A program made the position numbers and the translations under genes. Below the pieces are notes generated by a model that saw only the letters and a program-made list of their open reading frames with translations, did no database searches and was not told where the DNA came from. A stretch of DNA of 64,000 nt, taken from positions 1 through 64,000 of the forward strand of contig CAIKYB010000040.1 in assembly GCA_903831575.1 (NCBI GenBank), read 5' to 3'. Every line of letters begins with the position of its first letter. The stretch's first letter is position 1. This DNA is from an uncultured Bacteroidota bacterium. Its GTDB lineage: Bacteria > Bacteroidota > Bacteroidia > Chitinophagales > Chitinophagaceae. Positions 32,651 through 41,894 of this stretch are shown one piece after another.

Positions 32651-33520
32651 CTAATACCCATACTCCTTTAAATACGTCTCATTATCTCTCCATTTATCTC
32701 TGACTTTCACAAACAATTCCAAAAAAACTTTACTTCCCAAAAAAGCCTCTATATCAATTCTTGCTAATGTGCCTAACTTTTTAATCATGCTTCCTTTGTC
32801 CCCGATAATAATTCCCTTTTGCGTTTCTCTTTGAACAATAATATCAGCTGTTATTTTTATTAAGGTTGTTTTTTCTTTGTATTCTCTTATTAATACTGCA
32901 CTATGGTAGGGAAGTTCTTCCTGGTATAATTCAAATATTTTTTCTCTGATCAATTCACTCACAAAGAATTTTGTCGGCATATCACTCACATCATCGCCTT
33001 CAAAAAAGGGCATACCTTCTGGAAGATAATATAAAATTCGTTCCAGTAATTTATCTACTCCTGATTTTTTTAGTGCTGAAATTTCAATAACTTCTTTACA
33101 ATAGCTTTTTCCTTCAAACAACGATTTGACAGAAGCTAAATATTGTTCATCTTTTATAGCATCAATCTTATTGATGACAATAATTGCAGGAGCTTTTAAA
33201 TGTAGGGCTTCGAAGATTGCATTAGATTCTTCCGGATTTCCTTTGGCGTCAAAAAGTAACAAAGCCAAATCTGCATCTTCCAAACTACCCTTTACCGCTT
33301 GCATCATTTTTTCGTGCAACTTATATTTGGGCTCAATAATACCTGGTGTGTCAGAAAAAATAATCTGGTAGTCTTTTTCATTAAGGATAGCCTTTATTCT
33401 ATGTCGAGTAGTTTGTACTTTGTGAGATACAATAGCCAGCTTCTCACCCATGATGGCATTGAGTAAGGTGCTTTTTCCCGCATTGGGCTTACCGAAAATA
33501 TTTACAAAACCTGTTTTCAT
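32651..33520 (-). CDS. era: Ribosome-assembly GTPase Era
   Basis: 289 residues. N-terminal G domain with GKPNAGKS (residues 10-17), the effector region KVQTTRHRIKAIL, DTPGI and NKID. The C-terminal KH domain is marked by GIIIGDKGSMIKKLG. Era binds the 3' end of 16S rRNA during small-subunit maturation, at the inner face of the membrane or in the cytoplasm. The stop codon directly touches a minisatellite array. The start lies just downstream of the initiator tRNA and its terminator. Confidence 0.97.
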   Translation of the reverse strand: MKTGFVNIFGKPNAGKSTLLNAIMGEKLAIVSHKVQTTRHRIKAILNEKDYQIIFSDTPGIIEPKYKLHEKMMQAVKGSLEDADLALLLFDAKGNPEESNAIFEALHLKAPAIIVINKIDAIKDEQYLASVKSLFEGKSYCKEVIEISALKKSGVDKLLERILYYLPEGMPFFEGDDVSDMPTKFFVSELIREKIFELYQEELPYHSAVLIREYKEKTTLIKITADIIVQRETQKGIIIGDKGSMIKKLGTLARIDIEAFLGSKVFLELFVKVRDKWRDNETYLKEYGY

Positions 33521-33532
33521 TGAAAAAATTAT

Positions 33533-33568
33533 CCCTAAAAAATTAAAGGCCCGATAACTCGAGCCTTT
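33533..33568 (-). terminator. Intrinsic terminator behind tRNA-fMet
   Basis: On the minus strand, AAAGGC-T-CGA-GTTA-TCG-G-GCCTTT forms a 10-pair stem including one U-G wobble. It is followed at once by AATTTTTTAGG. It lies between the tRNA and era, so it should end the tRNA transcript. Confidence 0.8.
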
Positions 33569-33572
33569 TTCG

Positions 33573-33644
<72 letters not shown>

Positions 33645-33647
33645 AAG

Positions 33648-33679
33648 CAAAAGTAATAGAATAATCCGTTGTCACCAAA
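33648..33679 (-). promoter_or_regulatory. Bacteroidota-type promoter for tRNA-fMet
   Basis: On the minus strand, TTTG (33679-33676), a 20-base spacer and TACTTTTG (33655-33648) match the TTTG/TAnnTTTG consensus. The -7 box ends three bases before the mature tRNA 5' end, so transcription would start at or very near the tRNA itself. Confidence 0.7.
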
Positions 33680-33686
33680 AGATATA

Positions 33687-33717
33687 TTTGCGGGCGGGGT
33701 GATTTCTTTTATATTTG
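33687..33717 (+). promoter_or_regulatory. Bacteroidota-type promoter for the TPP-controlled receptor
   Basis: TTTG at 33687-33690, a 19-base spacer and TATATTTG at 33710-33717 match the -33/-7 consensus. Transcription should begin near 33722, about 30 bases before the riboswitch core. It is back to back with the tRNA promoter, with only seven bases between the outer boxes. Confidence 0.7.
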
Positions 33718-33751
33718 CATCCGAAACGTTCTTACCACTACTGCAAGAATT

Positions 33752-33831
33752 TCCGGGGTGCTTTCTTTAAGAAGGCTGAGATAATACCCGATAACCTGCT
33801 CAGGATAATGCCTGCGAAGGGAGACGCTCCA
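33752..33831 (+). ncRNA. TPP riboswitch (THI element)
   Basis: The conserved thi-box core is plain: CGGGGTGC, then GGCTGAGA followed by TACCCG (pyrimidine-sensor arm), then ACCTG, GGATAATGCC and GCGAAGGGA (pyrophosphate-sensor arm). Thiamine pyrophosphate binding would turn down the downstream receptor gene. The P1 pairing is less obvious than in model examples, so the outer limits are approximate. No U-tailed terminator was seen between the core and the ATG at 33895, so control may be at translation (inference). Confidence 0.92.
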
Positions 33832-33894
33832 ATTTTCGGAGTTAACATTAGGATTATATTTCTATCCGGATGTTCTGCAAAAAACTTTAATCAA

Positions 33895-36057
33895 ATGAAC
33901 CGATTATTACTTTTTAGTGCCTTTTTTTGCTTTTTTGTGAATTGCGCTTGGGCCCAAATAAAAAAAACAACAGACACAACATTACTTCAGTCAATTGAAA
34001 TCAACTCGGTAAGAGCAGCCGATAATAATCCTATTGCAAAGACAACACTGAACAAAAAAGAAATTACTAAAAGAAATATAGGTTATGATCTGCCTTTTAT
34101 TTTAAACCAGACTCCTTCTATTCAAGTTAATTCGGATGCTGGTAACGGTATTGGATATACGGGAATCAGAATCAGAGGAACAGATGCAAGCAGAATTAAT
34201 ATTACACTGAATGGTATACCTTTTAATGATCCTGAAAGCCAAGGAACATTCCTCGTAAATTTGCCCGACTTTGCCTCATCTGCTAATGCTATTCAAATCC
34301 AGAGAGGTATTGGCTCATCAACAAATGGATCCGGCGCATTCGGAGGTTCTATAAATATCAACACAAATGACTTGGATACCAATCAATATATAACAGCTAG
34401 TAATTCAATTGGATCCTACCAGTCAGTAAAGAATACCTTGGTTGCCAATAGCGGTTTATTGAAAAAGCATTTTATCTTCTCAGGCAGATTAAGCAATATC
34501 AGCAGTAATGGTTACATTGATAGATCTAACAGCCGATTACAGTCATTCTTCACAAGTGCATCTTATGTTGATAAAGAACAAACCTTAAGAGTAAATATTT
34601 TCTCTGCGAAAGAAAAAACACATGCCGCGTGGTTTGGCATCAATCAAACTACACTGGATACAAATAGAAGATACAACCCTGCAGGGACAGAAAAGGCCGG
34701 AGACCCTTATGATAATGAAACAGACAATTACAGACAAACACATTACCAGCTATTTTATAACAGAAAAATAAATGATTACGTAAAATTGAATCTTGGAGTG
34801 TTTTTAATAAAAGGGAAAGGATATTTTGAGCAGTATAAAAAAATGCAAGCCTTGGCAGACTACGGTTTACTGGCTTATTCAGATGGAACTGTCTTAGTTG
34901 ATAGCACAGATCTTGTAAGACGTCCATGGCTTGATAACCAATTTTACGGATCTACTTTTTCTGCGGAATACAATAGAAAAAATACCGACTTTATTATTGG
35001 AAGCATCTGGAGTAGTTATGATGGAAAACATTTTGGAGAGATTATCAACTCCGCTGTATCAGCTGCTGTTCCTGAAAATTACAAATGGTATGATGTAGCT
35101 GCTGATAAAAAAGAATTTTCTGTATTCACAAAATGGACGCAGAAATTAAATACTCATTGGCAAACTTATCTTGATGTACAATTCAGAAAAGTAACTTATA
35201 CCATTCATGGATTTGAAAAAAACCCTTCCCTTTTAACAGAAAAAGACTATTCTTTTTTCAATCCAAAAGCCGGCATCACCTATGCAGCTAAAAACTGGAA
35301 AGTCTATTTTTCTTATGCTAAAGCCACAAAGGAGCCAAACAGAGATGATTTCGAAGCCAACACAAACGAGCTGCCCCATCCCGAAACGCTTCATGACTTC
35401 GAAATAGGATTTGAAGGAAAATCCAAAAAATACAATTGGGGCCTAAACTTATATTACATGCTTTATAAAGACCAACTTGTATTAACAGGGAAAGTTAATG
35501 ACGTATACGCATATACGCGAAGCAACATCTCTGACAGCTATCGAGCAGGAATCGAATTGCAAGCAGGGATAAACATAACTAAGTGGCTCAAATTCAATAG
35601 CAATATGACATTCAGTATCAATAAAATAAAAGATTTTACTGAGTATATTGACAACTATGACAATAATGTTCAAGAAATAAAACAATACAGCAGTTCCGAC
35701 ATTTCTTATTCGCCATCCGTTATAGGCGCAGGCGAAATCACCATCACACCAATAAAGCATATTGAATTGAGCATGATGAGTAAGTATATTGGAAAACAGT
35801 TCCTGGATAACACATCAAATGATGAGAGAATCCTTAGAGATTATTTTACAGAAGATTTTAAAATATCCTTTAGTAAGCCAATTAAAAACGAAAAGATCCT
35901 TGACTTATTTATTCAAGTGAACAATATATTCTCGAAAAAGTATGTTTCAAATGGCTGGACCTTCAGCTATATTTCTGGCGGAGACTTTACAACTGAAAAC
36001 TATTATTTTCCTATGGCACTTATCAATTTAATGGCAGGATTTTCAATTACATTGTAA
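33895..36057 (+). CDS. TonB-dependent receptor, likely for thiamine or a precursor
   Basis: 720 residues from ATG 33895. This start gives a proper signal peptide (MNRLLLFSAFFCFF...CAWAQ). Longer readings to the left would translate the riboswitch and are rejected. The plug domain (LNQTPSIQVNSDAGNGIGYTGI, RGTDASRINITLNGIPFNDPE) is followed by a 22-strand-type barrel ending in aromatic/hydrophobic residues (FSITL). Position behind a TPP riboswitch is the main evidence for thiamine-related uptake; the sequence alone does not define the ligand. No CarboxypepD-like N-terminal domain is present, unlike the receptor at 25965. Confidence 0.9.
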   Translation: MNRLLLFSAFFCFFVNCAWAQIKKTTDTTLLQSIEINSVRAADNNPIAKTTLNKKEITKRNIGYDLPFILNQTPSIQVNSDAGNGIGYTGIRIRGTDASRINITLNGIPFNDPESQGTFLVNLPDFASSANAIQIQRGIGSSTNGSGAFGGSININTNDLDTNQYITASNSIGSYQSVKNTLVANSGLLKKHFIFSGRLSNISSNGYIDRSNSRLQSFFTSASYVDKEQTLRVNIFSAKEKTHAAWFGINQTTLDTNRRYNPAGTEKAGDPYDNETDNYRQTHYQLFYNRKINDYVKLNLGVFLIKGKGYFEQYKKMQALADYGLLAYSDGTVLVDSTDLVRRPWLDNQFYGSTFSAEYNRKNTDFIIGSIWSSYDGKHFGEIINSAVSAAVPENYKWYDVAADKKEFSVFTKWTQKLNTHWQTYLDVQFRKVTYTIHGFEKNPSLLTEKDYSFFNPKAGITYAAKNWKVYFSYAKATKEPNRDDFEANTNELPHPETLHDFEIGFEGKSKKYNWGLNLYYMLYKDQLVLTGKVNDVYAYTRSNISDSYRAGIELQAGINITKWLKFNSNMTFSINKIKDFTEYIDNYDNNVQEIKQYSSSDISYSPSVIGAGEITITPIKHIELSMMSKYIGKQFLDNTSNDERILRDYFTEDFKISFSKPIKNEKILDLFIQVNNIFSKKYVSNGWTFSYISGGDFTTENYYFPMALINLMAGFSITL

Positions 36058-36065
36058 AATAGAAA

Positions 36066-36377
36066 CTAGCCCCTTCCAAATTTCGATTCCCAACCTAGCA
36101 TTCCACCTGCCAGGTTTTTTACATTTGTAAATCCCATGGTTTCAAGCACCATCGCTGCTTGCATGCTGCGTTGTCCACTTCTGCAATAACAGATAATTTC
36201 TTCATTTTTCAAATCTTCAATTCCTTCTATTTGCATAGCTAAGATATTTCCCAAAGGAATCAATTGGCCACCAATATTAAAATCAGCATGTTCCTCTGGT
36301 TGTCTGACATCAATTAAATTCAATGTTTCCATTGCTGATAATCTTTCTTTTACTTCTTCAGGCTGTATGATTTGCAT
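36066..36377 (-). CDS. Single-domain rhodanese-like protein
   Basis: 103 residues forming one rhodanese domain: LIDVRQPEEH near residue 21-30, and the active-site loop CRSGQRS with the catalytic Cys at 65, followed by GFTNVKNLAGGMLGW. Such proteins carry persulfide sulfur in the cytoplasm; there is no signal peptide. It is the last gene of a leftward run ddl, PASTA, rhodanese, with eight bases to the PASTA gene. It converges with the TonB receptor gene. Confidence 0.92.
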   Translation of the reverse strand: MQIIQPEEVKERLSAMETLNLIDVRQPEEHADFNIGGQLIPLGNILAMQIEGIEDLKNEEIICYCRSGQRSMQAAMVLETMGFTNVKNLAGGMLGWESKFGRG

Positions 36378-36385
36378 AAAAAAAA

Positions 36386-37186
36386 TTATTGTAAAGTTGT
36401 AGTATCTCTTTGCACTTTTCTTTCAATAGAAATCCATAAATCCATCAGCTGACCGGGCTGGATAAACTCCGGCTCATTTAATTCATTTAATTTTTGTGGA
36501 TTTTGTTTCCATATAAATGCATTTGCAGTATCCGTAACTCCAGGATCTGCAAGGAGCGCCCCCAATGTGATGCCATTTTGTTGAAGAATCATACTCGCTT
36601 CTGAATAAGTCAACCCTAGTAAATCAGGGACAAGGATTGGCTCTAAATTCAAACCATTGCCGACAACTAAATCAATAGCACTACCCCAAGGTATTTTTGT
36701 TCCGGAAGTTATTTTCCCTCTCTTATATTGTTGTTCAATTATAGAACCCCGCATAAAGTCTGGCCTAAAAATAGTATCCCCCAATTTAAGGTGGCTTCTT
36801 TTTAAAATATCCAAAGCAAAATTCAAAGACTTCCCCTCTAATGCAGGCATATCAATTAAAGGAAGGGTTAGTCTGTTTACCGTTAATAAAATAGTGCGGT
36901 TAACTTTTACTGTACTATTGGGGTCTGGAATTTGTCTTAATACAATACCCATCTTTGCTGTATCTGTATAAATAGAATCCTGTATTTCAACATCAAAACC
37001 TTTGCTCTCCAACAACTTTATTGCCTCTGTTGTATTTTTGCCTGTTACAGATGGGACGGTTAAATATTTCCCATGGTTTGTAATTGATCCCAGCAATTGC
37101 AAGATGCCAAAAACGATTAGCATAAAGATGATAACTGCTGCCAGAAGATTGACCCAAAATGGCTTGTTGGTAATAAACTTGAACAC
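36386..37186 (-). CDS. PASTA-domain membrane protein
   Basis: 266 residues. A short cytoplasmic N-terminus, one membrane helix (about 12-34, FWVNLLAAVIIFMLIVFGIL) and about three PASTA repeats outside (VPSVTGKNTTEAIKLLESKGFDVEI; PALEGKSLNFALDILKRSHLKLG; VPDLLGLTYSEASMILQQNGITLG). PASTA domains are associated with peptidoglycan or beta-lactam binding, but here no kinase or transpeptidase domain is attached. Its place directly downstream of ddl supports a cell-wall role. Confidence 0.9.
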   Translation of the reverse strand: MFKFITNKPFWVNLLAAVIIFMLIVFGILQLLGSITNHGKYLTVPSVTGKNTTEAIKLLESKGFDVEIQDSIYTDTAKMGIVLRQIPDPNSTVKVNRTILLTVNRLTLPLIDMPALEGKSLNFALDILKRSHLKLGDTIFRPDFMRGSIIEQQYKRGKITSGTKIPWGSAIDLVVGNGLNLEPILVPDLLGLTYSEASMILQQNGITLGALLADPGVTDTANAFIWKQNPQKLNELNEPEFIQPGQLMDLWISIERKVQRDTTTLQ

Positions 37187-37257
37187 TAATTAAAAATATT
37201 ATTCAATTTGAAGTAAATGAAATGTCAGAAAACTGCTCAAACATACAAATTAAAAGA

Positions 37258-38235
37258 TTAAAAACATTCTTCTATGAGTGCAGTATAAAATTCTTTTAAA
37301 CTCCATCCCATTGCTATTACTTGTTGAGGCACAATACTGGCTGCACTTTGACCTGGAACAGTATTGATTTCTAGTAAAAAAGGCTTTTTCAATTCCTCAT
37401 TGTAAATGAAGTCAATTCTAATTACTCCATTGCAGTTAAATACAGCATATGCCTTTTTTGCTTCATGTCTAATTTTATCGGCAATGTCTTCACTTGCTTG
37501 AGCAGGTGTAACTTCCTCACTGGCTCCTTCATATTTTGCCTGAAAATCAAAGAATTCATTTTTAGAAATTATCTCTGTCATAGGCAAGGTAATAATATTC
37601 CCCTTTGACTTAAATACACCAATTGTAAATTCTCTGCCGCTGATAAATTCTTCCACTAATACTTGTTCGTCTTCCTTAAAAGCTTTTTCTAATGCCTGGG
37701 CTAATTGTGAGGGTTCATTTACTTTACTCATTCCCAAACTACTTCCGCCATTATTTGGTTTTACAAATACTGGCAATTGCAACTCCTTTAAAATATTAGT
37801 TGTTGAGATGGGATTGTGTTTAAAAAGATGCAATGATCTGGCAACAGAAATTCCCGCAAAAGCAGCAACAGCAACAGTATATCTCTTGTTGAAAGTTAAA
37901 GCAGAACTTGCTGCATCACAAGAAGTATAAGGAATTTTCAAACAATCAAAATAGCCCTGTAGTTTTCCGTCTTCGCCAGGTGTTCCATGCAATCCAATTA
38001 ATACCGCATCAAAAATAATTTTTGTTCCGCCCTCAACAATAGAAAAATCATTTTTATCTACAGTTGTTTTTTCGTTTTTTTTGTTGGTATAAAACCACCC
38101 ATCAGGATTGATATCAATCAAAAAACAATTCCACTTTTCTGTATCAATATTTTCAAAAATAGCAGCGGCACTTTTATAAGAAATCACAGATTCGCCAGAA
38201 AATCCTCCGGTAACAAGCGCTATATTTTTTGTCAT
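37258..38235 (-). CDS. ddl: D-alanine--D-alanine ligase
   Basis: 325 residues, ATP-grasp family. Joins two D-Ala for peptidoglycan precursor synthesis in the cytoplasm. Visible signatures: GGFSGESVISYKSA at the start, LHGTPGEDGKLQGYFD, the ATP-grasp segment LPVFVKPNNGGSSLGMSKV, EEFISGREFTIGVF and the C-terminal IRIDFIYNEE...LLEINTVPGQSAASIVPQQ. It heads the run with PASTA and rhodanese. Confidence 0.96.
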   Translation of the reverse strand: MTKNIALVTGGFSGESVISYKSAAAIFENIDTEKWNCFLIDINPDGWFYTNKKNEKTTVDKNDFSIVEGGTKIIFDAVLIGLHGTPGEDGKLQGYFDCLKIPYTSCDAASSALTFNKRYTVAVAAFAGISVARSLHLFKHNPISTTNILKELQLPVFVKPNNGGSSLGMSKVNEPSQLAQALEKAFKEDEQVLVEEFISGREFTIGVFKSKGNIITLPMTEIISKNEFFDFQAKYEGASEEVTPAQASEDIADKIRHEAKKAYAVFNCNGVIRIDFIYNEELKKPFLLEINTVPGQSAASIVPQQVIAMGWSLKEFYTALIEECF

Positions 38236-38264
38236 TTTTATTTAATTTAAAGAGCTAAAAATAG

Positions 38265-38732
38265 TTACTTTCCCACTCCCTGATTTTCAGCATTCAGCAT
38301 AAGTTTCCATTTCCCATCAATATGCTTCTTCCAAATATTAGTATAAGTACCATAGTAAATAGTGTCTACCAATTTTGGACGCAGCATATAAATACCATAA
38401 GTAAAGCCCATTTCTCCAGATTCTGCAACTTCTGCATGCCTCGGATCCCATCCCAGCGTATAGCCGGCATCGTCTTGTTGAACCAGAAAATCAATAGCAT
38501 CACCAGCATTGATTGGCATTTGATTAGGCCGGAGCATAGTGCCATTACTATCTAAATACTCAATAAAAGCTGCTTTCATCCCTTTCTCTTGGCTCATTGT
38601 AGAAAAAGCTCTATCCGCCGCCATCAAGTCTAAGTTTTTAGAAACTTTATCCTCAATTGGAGAGACTAGTTTCTTATTCTTGCAGGAAATAAAAAAAAGA
38701 AAAAAGAAAAAAATTAATACATTAACCTTCAT
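38265..38732 (-). CDS. Lipoprotein with NTF2/DUF4440-like domain
   Basis: 155 residues. A Phe-rich lipoprotein signal ends at FFISC (Cys 17). The mature part reads as an NTF2-like fold: LMAADRAFSTMSQEKGMKAAFIEYLDSNGTMLRP, then YGTYTNIWKKHIDGKWKLMLN, a pattern typical of DUF4440/SnoaL-like proteins. Substrate or partner unknown. The ddl start lies 29 bases downstream, so co-transcription is possible. Confidence 0.85.
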   Translation of the reverse strand: MKVNVLIFFFFLFFISCKNKKLVSPIEDKVSKNLDLMAADRAFSTMSQEKGMKAAFIEYLDSNGTMLRPNQMPINAGDAIDFLVQQDDAGYTLGWDPRHAEVAESGEMGFTYGIYMLRPKLVDTIYYGTYTNIWKKHIDGKWKLMLNAENQGVGK

Positions 38733-38784
38733 AAATATTTTTTTACGGAAATATTAATTTTACTTCTAAGGAAAACAGGGTCGC

Positions 38785-39132
38785 CTAAAGATGTAATTTT
38801 TCTTTCTTTGCCATCAACTCTTCAACGGTTTCGCGATACGCTTCATCTGGCACACAGCAATCAACGGGACAAACTGCCGCGCATTGAGGTTCCTCATGAA
38901 AACCTTGACACTCCGTACATTTGTTGGGTGTGATATAATAAATATCGTTACTTACTGGAGCATTTCTTGAGTCAGCATCAACAAGGACGCCATCCATCAA
39001 ATTATATGACCCTTTAACTGAGGTCCCATCAGCAATTGCCCACTCTACGCCACCTTCATATATAGCGTTATTTGGACATTCGGGCTCGCAAGCTCCGCAA
39101 TTAATACATTCATCTGTAATCTTTATAGCCAT
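38785..39132 (-). CDS. Two-cluster 4Fe-4S ferredoxin
   Basis: 115 residues. The first cluster motif [12 protein letters not shown] has Cys at 9, 12, 15 and 19. The second is spread as [22 protein letters not shown], the insertion-bearing form seen in YfhL/Fdx-type dicluster ferredoxins. It carries low-potential electrons in the cytoplasm; the partner is unknown. It is transcribed divergently from the acyl-CoA reductase gene, with 35 bases between start codons. Confidence 0.93.
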   Translation of the reverse strand: MAIKITDECINCGACEPECPNNAIYEGGVEWAIADGTSVKGSYNLMDGVLVDADSRNAPVSNDIYYITPNKCTECQGFHEEPQCAAVCPVDCCVPDEAYRETVEELMAKKEKLHL

Positions 39133-39167
39133 CTGTCGTAATTTTGATGTAAAGTAATAATATCAGC

Positions 39168-40163
39168 ATGAATTTACAAAATCGAATTGATCTAATGGTT
39201 TTATTGGGTGAGTATCTTAAAAAAAATACCCCAGAATGGCAGGCTGTAAAATCAGAAGCTACAGCAAAAAATCCCTGGTTTACGGAAAAATTCATTAACC
39301 AGGCTACTGATGTAGTTGTTACCCAGTTTTTAAATAGAGCATTGCTAGAACAATGGACGGCTCATTATCATTTAGACAATTTGATTGCTGATAAAAATGT
39401 AGGAATTGTAATGGCTGGAAATATCCCTATGGTTGGCTTTCATGATTTCCTTTGTGTTTTTATCAGTGGCCATCGACAAACCATCAAGCTATCTTCCAAG
39501 GATGATGCATTATTGGCGCATTTGATCAACGAATTATACAAATGGAATGATGAGGTGAAGAATTATATCACATTTGCAGAGCAACTTAAAGGATGCGATG
39601 CGTATATCGCAACCGGTGGAAATCAATCTGCTCCCTATTTTGAACAATACTTTTCAAAATACCCAAACATCATTCGCAAGAACAGGACTTCCGTTGCTAT
39701 ACTTACCGGAAACGAAACCTATGATGAACTCCTGGAACTTTCTCGTGATATTCATTTGTATTTTGGATTGGGCTGTAGAAATGTTACCAAAATATTTATT
39801 TCGAAAAATTATGATTTCATTCCTTTACTGAAATCATTTGAAGCATTTAAAGACTTCAGAGACCATCATAAATACAGCAACAACTACGATTATCAATTAT
39901 CTATTTTATTGCTGAACAATGTAAAATACATGACCAACGAAAGCACTTTATTAATCGAGGATAAACGTATCTTTTCAGCAATAAGTATTTTGCATTATGA
40001 ATATTATGAAAATAGGGATACTTTAGAAGCAGAATTGAAGAAAGACGAACAAATTCAGTGCATCATTAGTAAAGCTGATATTCCTTTTGGAAAAGCCCAG
40101 CAACCTGATTTGTTTTCTTACGCAGATGGTAAAGACACTATCCAATTTTTATTAACCCTATGA
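39168..40163 (+). CDS. Acyl-CoA reductase, LuxC-like
   Basis: 331 residues, matching the acyl-CoA reductase (LuxC) family of the aldehyde dehydrogenase superfamily. Signatures include NVGIVMAGNIPMVGFHDFLCVFISGH, IKLSSKDD, ATGGNQSAPYFEQYF, RKNRTSVAILTGNET and LYFGLGCRNVTKIFI with the probable catalytic Cys in GLGCRN. These enzymes reduce acyl-CoA or related thioesters to aldehydes with NAD(P)H. There is no luciferase neighbour, so the physiological substrate is open. The divergent ferredoxin may be regulated with it. Confidence 0.85.
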   Translation: MNLQNRIDLMVLLGEYLKKNTPEWQAVKSEATAKNPWFTEKFINQATDVVVTQFLNRALLEQWTAHYHLDNLIADKNVGIVMAGNIPMVGFHDFLCVFISGHRQTIKLSSKDDALLAHLINELYKWNDEVKNYITFAEQLKGCDAYIATGGNQSAPYFEQYFSKYPNIIRKNRTSVAILTGNETYDELLELSRDIHLYFGLGCRNVTKIFISKNYDFIPLLKSFEAFKDFRDHHKYSNNYDYQLSILLLNNVKYMTNESTLLIEDKRIFSAISILHYEYYENRDTLEAELKKDEQIQCIISKADIPFGKAQQPDLFSYADGKDTIQFLLTL

Positions 40164-40305
40164 CAAAAATAATTTCCTTACTAATTAATTGTTAAAGATG
40201 GCAGCTGCATTATATCATTTTGTCAGTCTGTGATTATTTTGCAAACCGGGCACGAGAATTGAAAAAAGTATACTCAAATAATATTAAAAAAATAAACCCA
40301 TTCAA

Positions 40306-41835
40306 ATGAAACTAAAACAAGTACTGGTAACCGTAGCAATTAGCGCCCTTACCGCATTATCTGTGGTTTGGGGTTATAGTAATTATTTAAAGCATAGCAG
40401 TAGTTATGGGGGGCAGCTCTCTGGAAGTTTACCCAGCAACTACACCCTAACAGGGATGCGGGATAATGGCACCCCTCCTGGAGCCATAGATTTCACACAG
40501 CCTGCAGCAATTGCATTACCAGCGGTAGTTCACATTAAAACCAAGACGAACGCTAAGCAAGTAACAAACAGTTTGCCGAAAATGAAACAAAATCCATTCA
40601 GTGATCTATTTAACGATGATATGTTTGATCAATTTTTTGGCGGTGGCAGAATGAATATTATTCCAGAACAAAAAGCATCTGGATCGGGGGTAATTATCAG
40701 TGATGATGGATTTATTGTTACGAATAATCATGTTGTTGAAAATGCTGATGAGATTACCGTTACTTTAAACAACAAAAAAACATACACCGCAAAAGTAGTT
40801 GGAGCTGACCCTGCATATGATCTTGCGGTAATAAAAATAGATGCTTCAGCGCTTCCTTATTTAATTTATGGAAATTCTGATGAAGTTAAAATCGGTCAAT
40901 GGGTATTAGCAATTGGTTACCCTTTGAATCTCGAAACAACTGTTACAGCGGGTATTGTAAGTGCGAAAGCAAGAAGTCTGGGATTGAATAAAGACAAGTC
41001 TGGTAATGCCGGAGGAGCGGTAGAATCCTTTATCCAAACTGATGCCGCGGTGAATATGGGTAATAGCGGTGGCGCATTAATAAACACCGATGGAAAGCTG
41101 ATAGGTATTAACTCTGCTATTGCTTCTCCAACAGGATATTACTCTGGATATTCTTATGCAATCCCTGTAAATATTGCTAAAAAAGTAGTTGATGATATCA
41201 TTAAATTTGGAACAGTCCAAAGAGGTTACTTAGGTATTCAATTTAGTGCGGTAGCGGATATGACAGAAGACCAAAAAAAGAAAGTTGGAATTGCCGAATC
41301 GATTTATGATGGCATCTTTGTTACGGATGTTCCTACAGACGGAGGAGCTTATGCAGCAGGTATCCGTAAAGGTGATAGAATTCAAAAGGTTAATGGTATA
41401 GAAATAGTTAGTGGTGGTGAACTACAAGAGCAAATTAGCAAATTTAAGCCAGGAGATAAAGTATCAGTCACTGTTTTGCGTGGGGAGAAGCCTATAACGC
41501 TAATCGTTACACTAAGAAACAAAGCTGGAAATTTTGATATTGTAAAAAATGACACTCAATTGGAATTGCTGGGTGGCGACTTTGTAAATCTTGATGCCAA
41601 AAAAGCTAAAGAATATGGGGTTCCAGGAGGTATTATTGTTAAGAAAATAAATCCCGGCGCCTTGTACGATCAAACCAGAATGAAAGATGGGTTTGTGATT
41701 TTAAAAGTGAATGACAAAGAAGTGAAGTCTGTGGAAGAGATGAAAAAAATAATTGGCACAGATAAGTCATTAACGATAAGTGGCTTTTATCCAGGATACG
41801 ATGGCCTTTACGAATACCCCATTACATTAGAATAA
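40306..41835 (+). CDS. htrA: Periplasmic serine protease, Do/HtrA family
   Basis: 509 residues. An N-terminal hydrophobic segment serves as signal or anchor (about 5-24). The trypsin-like domain has the full triad: His 142 in TNNHVVENA, Asp 172 in YDLAVIKID and Ser 254 in GNSGGALI. Two PDZ domains follow (about 300-400 with GYLGIQFSAVAD and GIRKGDRIQKVNG; the second from about 415 to the end). This family degrades or refolds damaged envelope proteins. The gene is followed by a strong bidirectional terminator. Confidence 0.95.
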   Translation: MKLKQVLVTVAISALTALSVVWGYSNYLKHSSSYGGQLSGSLPSNYTLTGMRDNGTPPGAIDFTQPAAIALPAVVHIKTKTNAKQVTNSLPKMKQNPFSDLFNDDMFDQFFGGGRMNIIPEQKASGSGVIISDDGFIVTNNHVVENADEITVTLNNKKTYTAKVVGADPAYDLAVIKIDASALPYLIYGNSDEVKIGQWVLAIGYPLNLETTVTAGIVSAKARSLGLNKDKSGNAGGAVESFIQTDAAVNMGNSGGALINTDGKLIGINSAIASPTGYYSGYSYAIPVNIAKKVVDDIIKFGTVQRGYLGIQFSAVADMTEDQKKKVGIAESIYDGIFVTDVPTDGGAYAAGIRKGDRIQKVNGIEIVSGGELQEQISKFKPGDKVSVTVLRGEKPITLIVTLRNKAGNFDIVKNDTQLELLGGDFVNLDAKKAKEYGVPGGIIVKKINPGALYDQTRMKDGFVILKVNDKEVKSVEEMKKIIGTDKSLTISGFYPGYDGLYEYPITLE

Positions 41836-41859
41836 AAAACAAGATTAACTATTAATAAT

Positions 41860-41894
41860 AAAAATAGCCTGGATTAATCATTCAGGCTATTTTT
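41860..41894. terminator. Bidirectional terminator between htrA and the GH13 gene
   Basis: AAAAATAGCCTG (41860-41871) and CAGGCTATTTTT (41883-41894) are perfect 12-base complements around an 11-base loop, with U runs in both directions. The last codons and stop (41874) of the leftward GH13 gene lie inside it. Confidence 0.88.

Noticed and set aside
32458-32703. 81-codon plus-strand frame rich in FFQP
   Set aside because: It is a translation of the minisatellite and overlaps the end of era on the other strand.
33715-33894. N-terminal extension of the thiamine-related receptor
   Set aside because: It would start at TTG inside the -7 box and translate the riboswitch; the ATG at 33895 gives a proper signal peptide.
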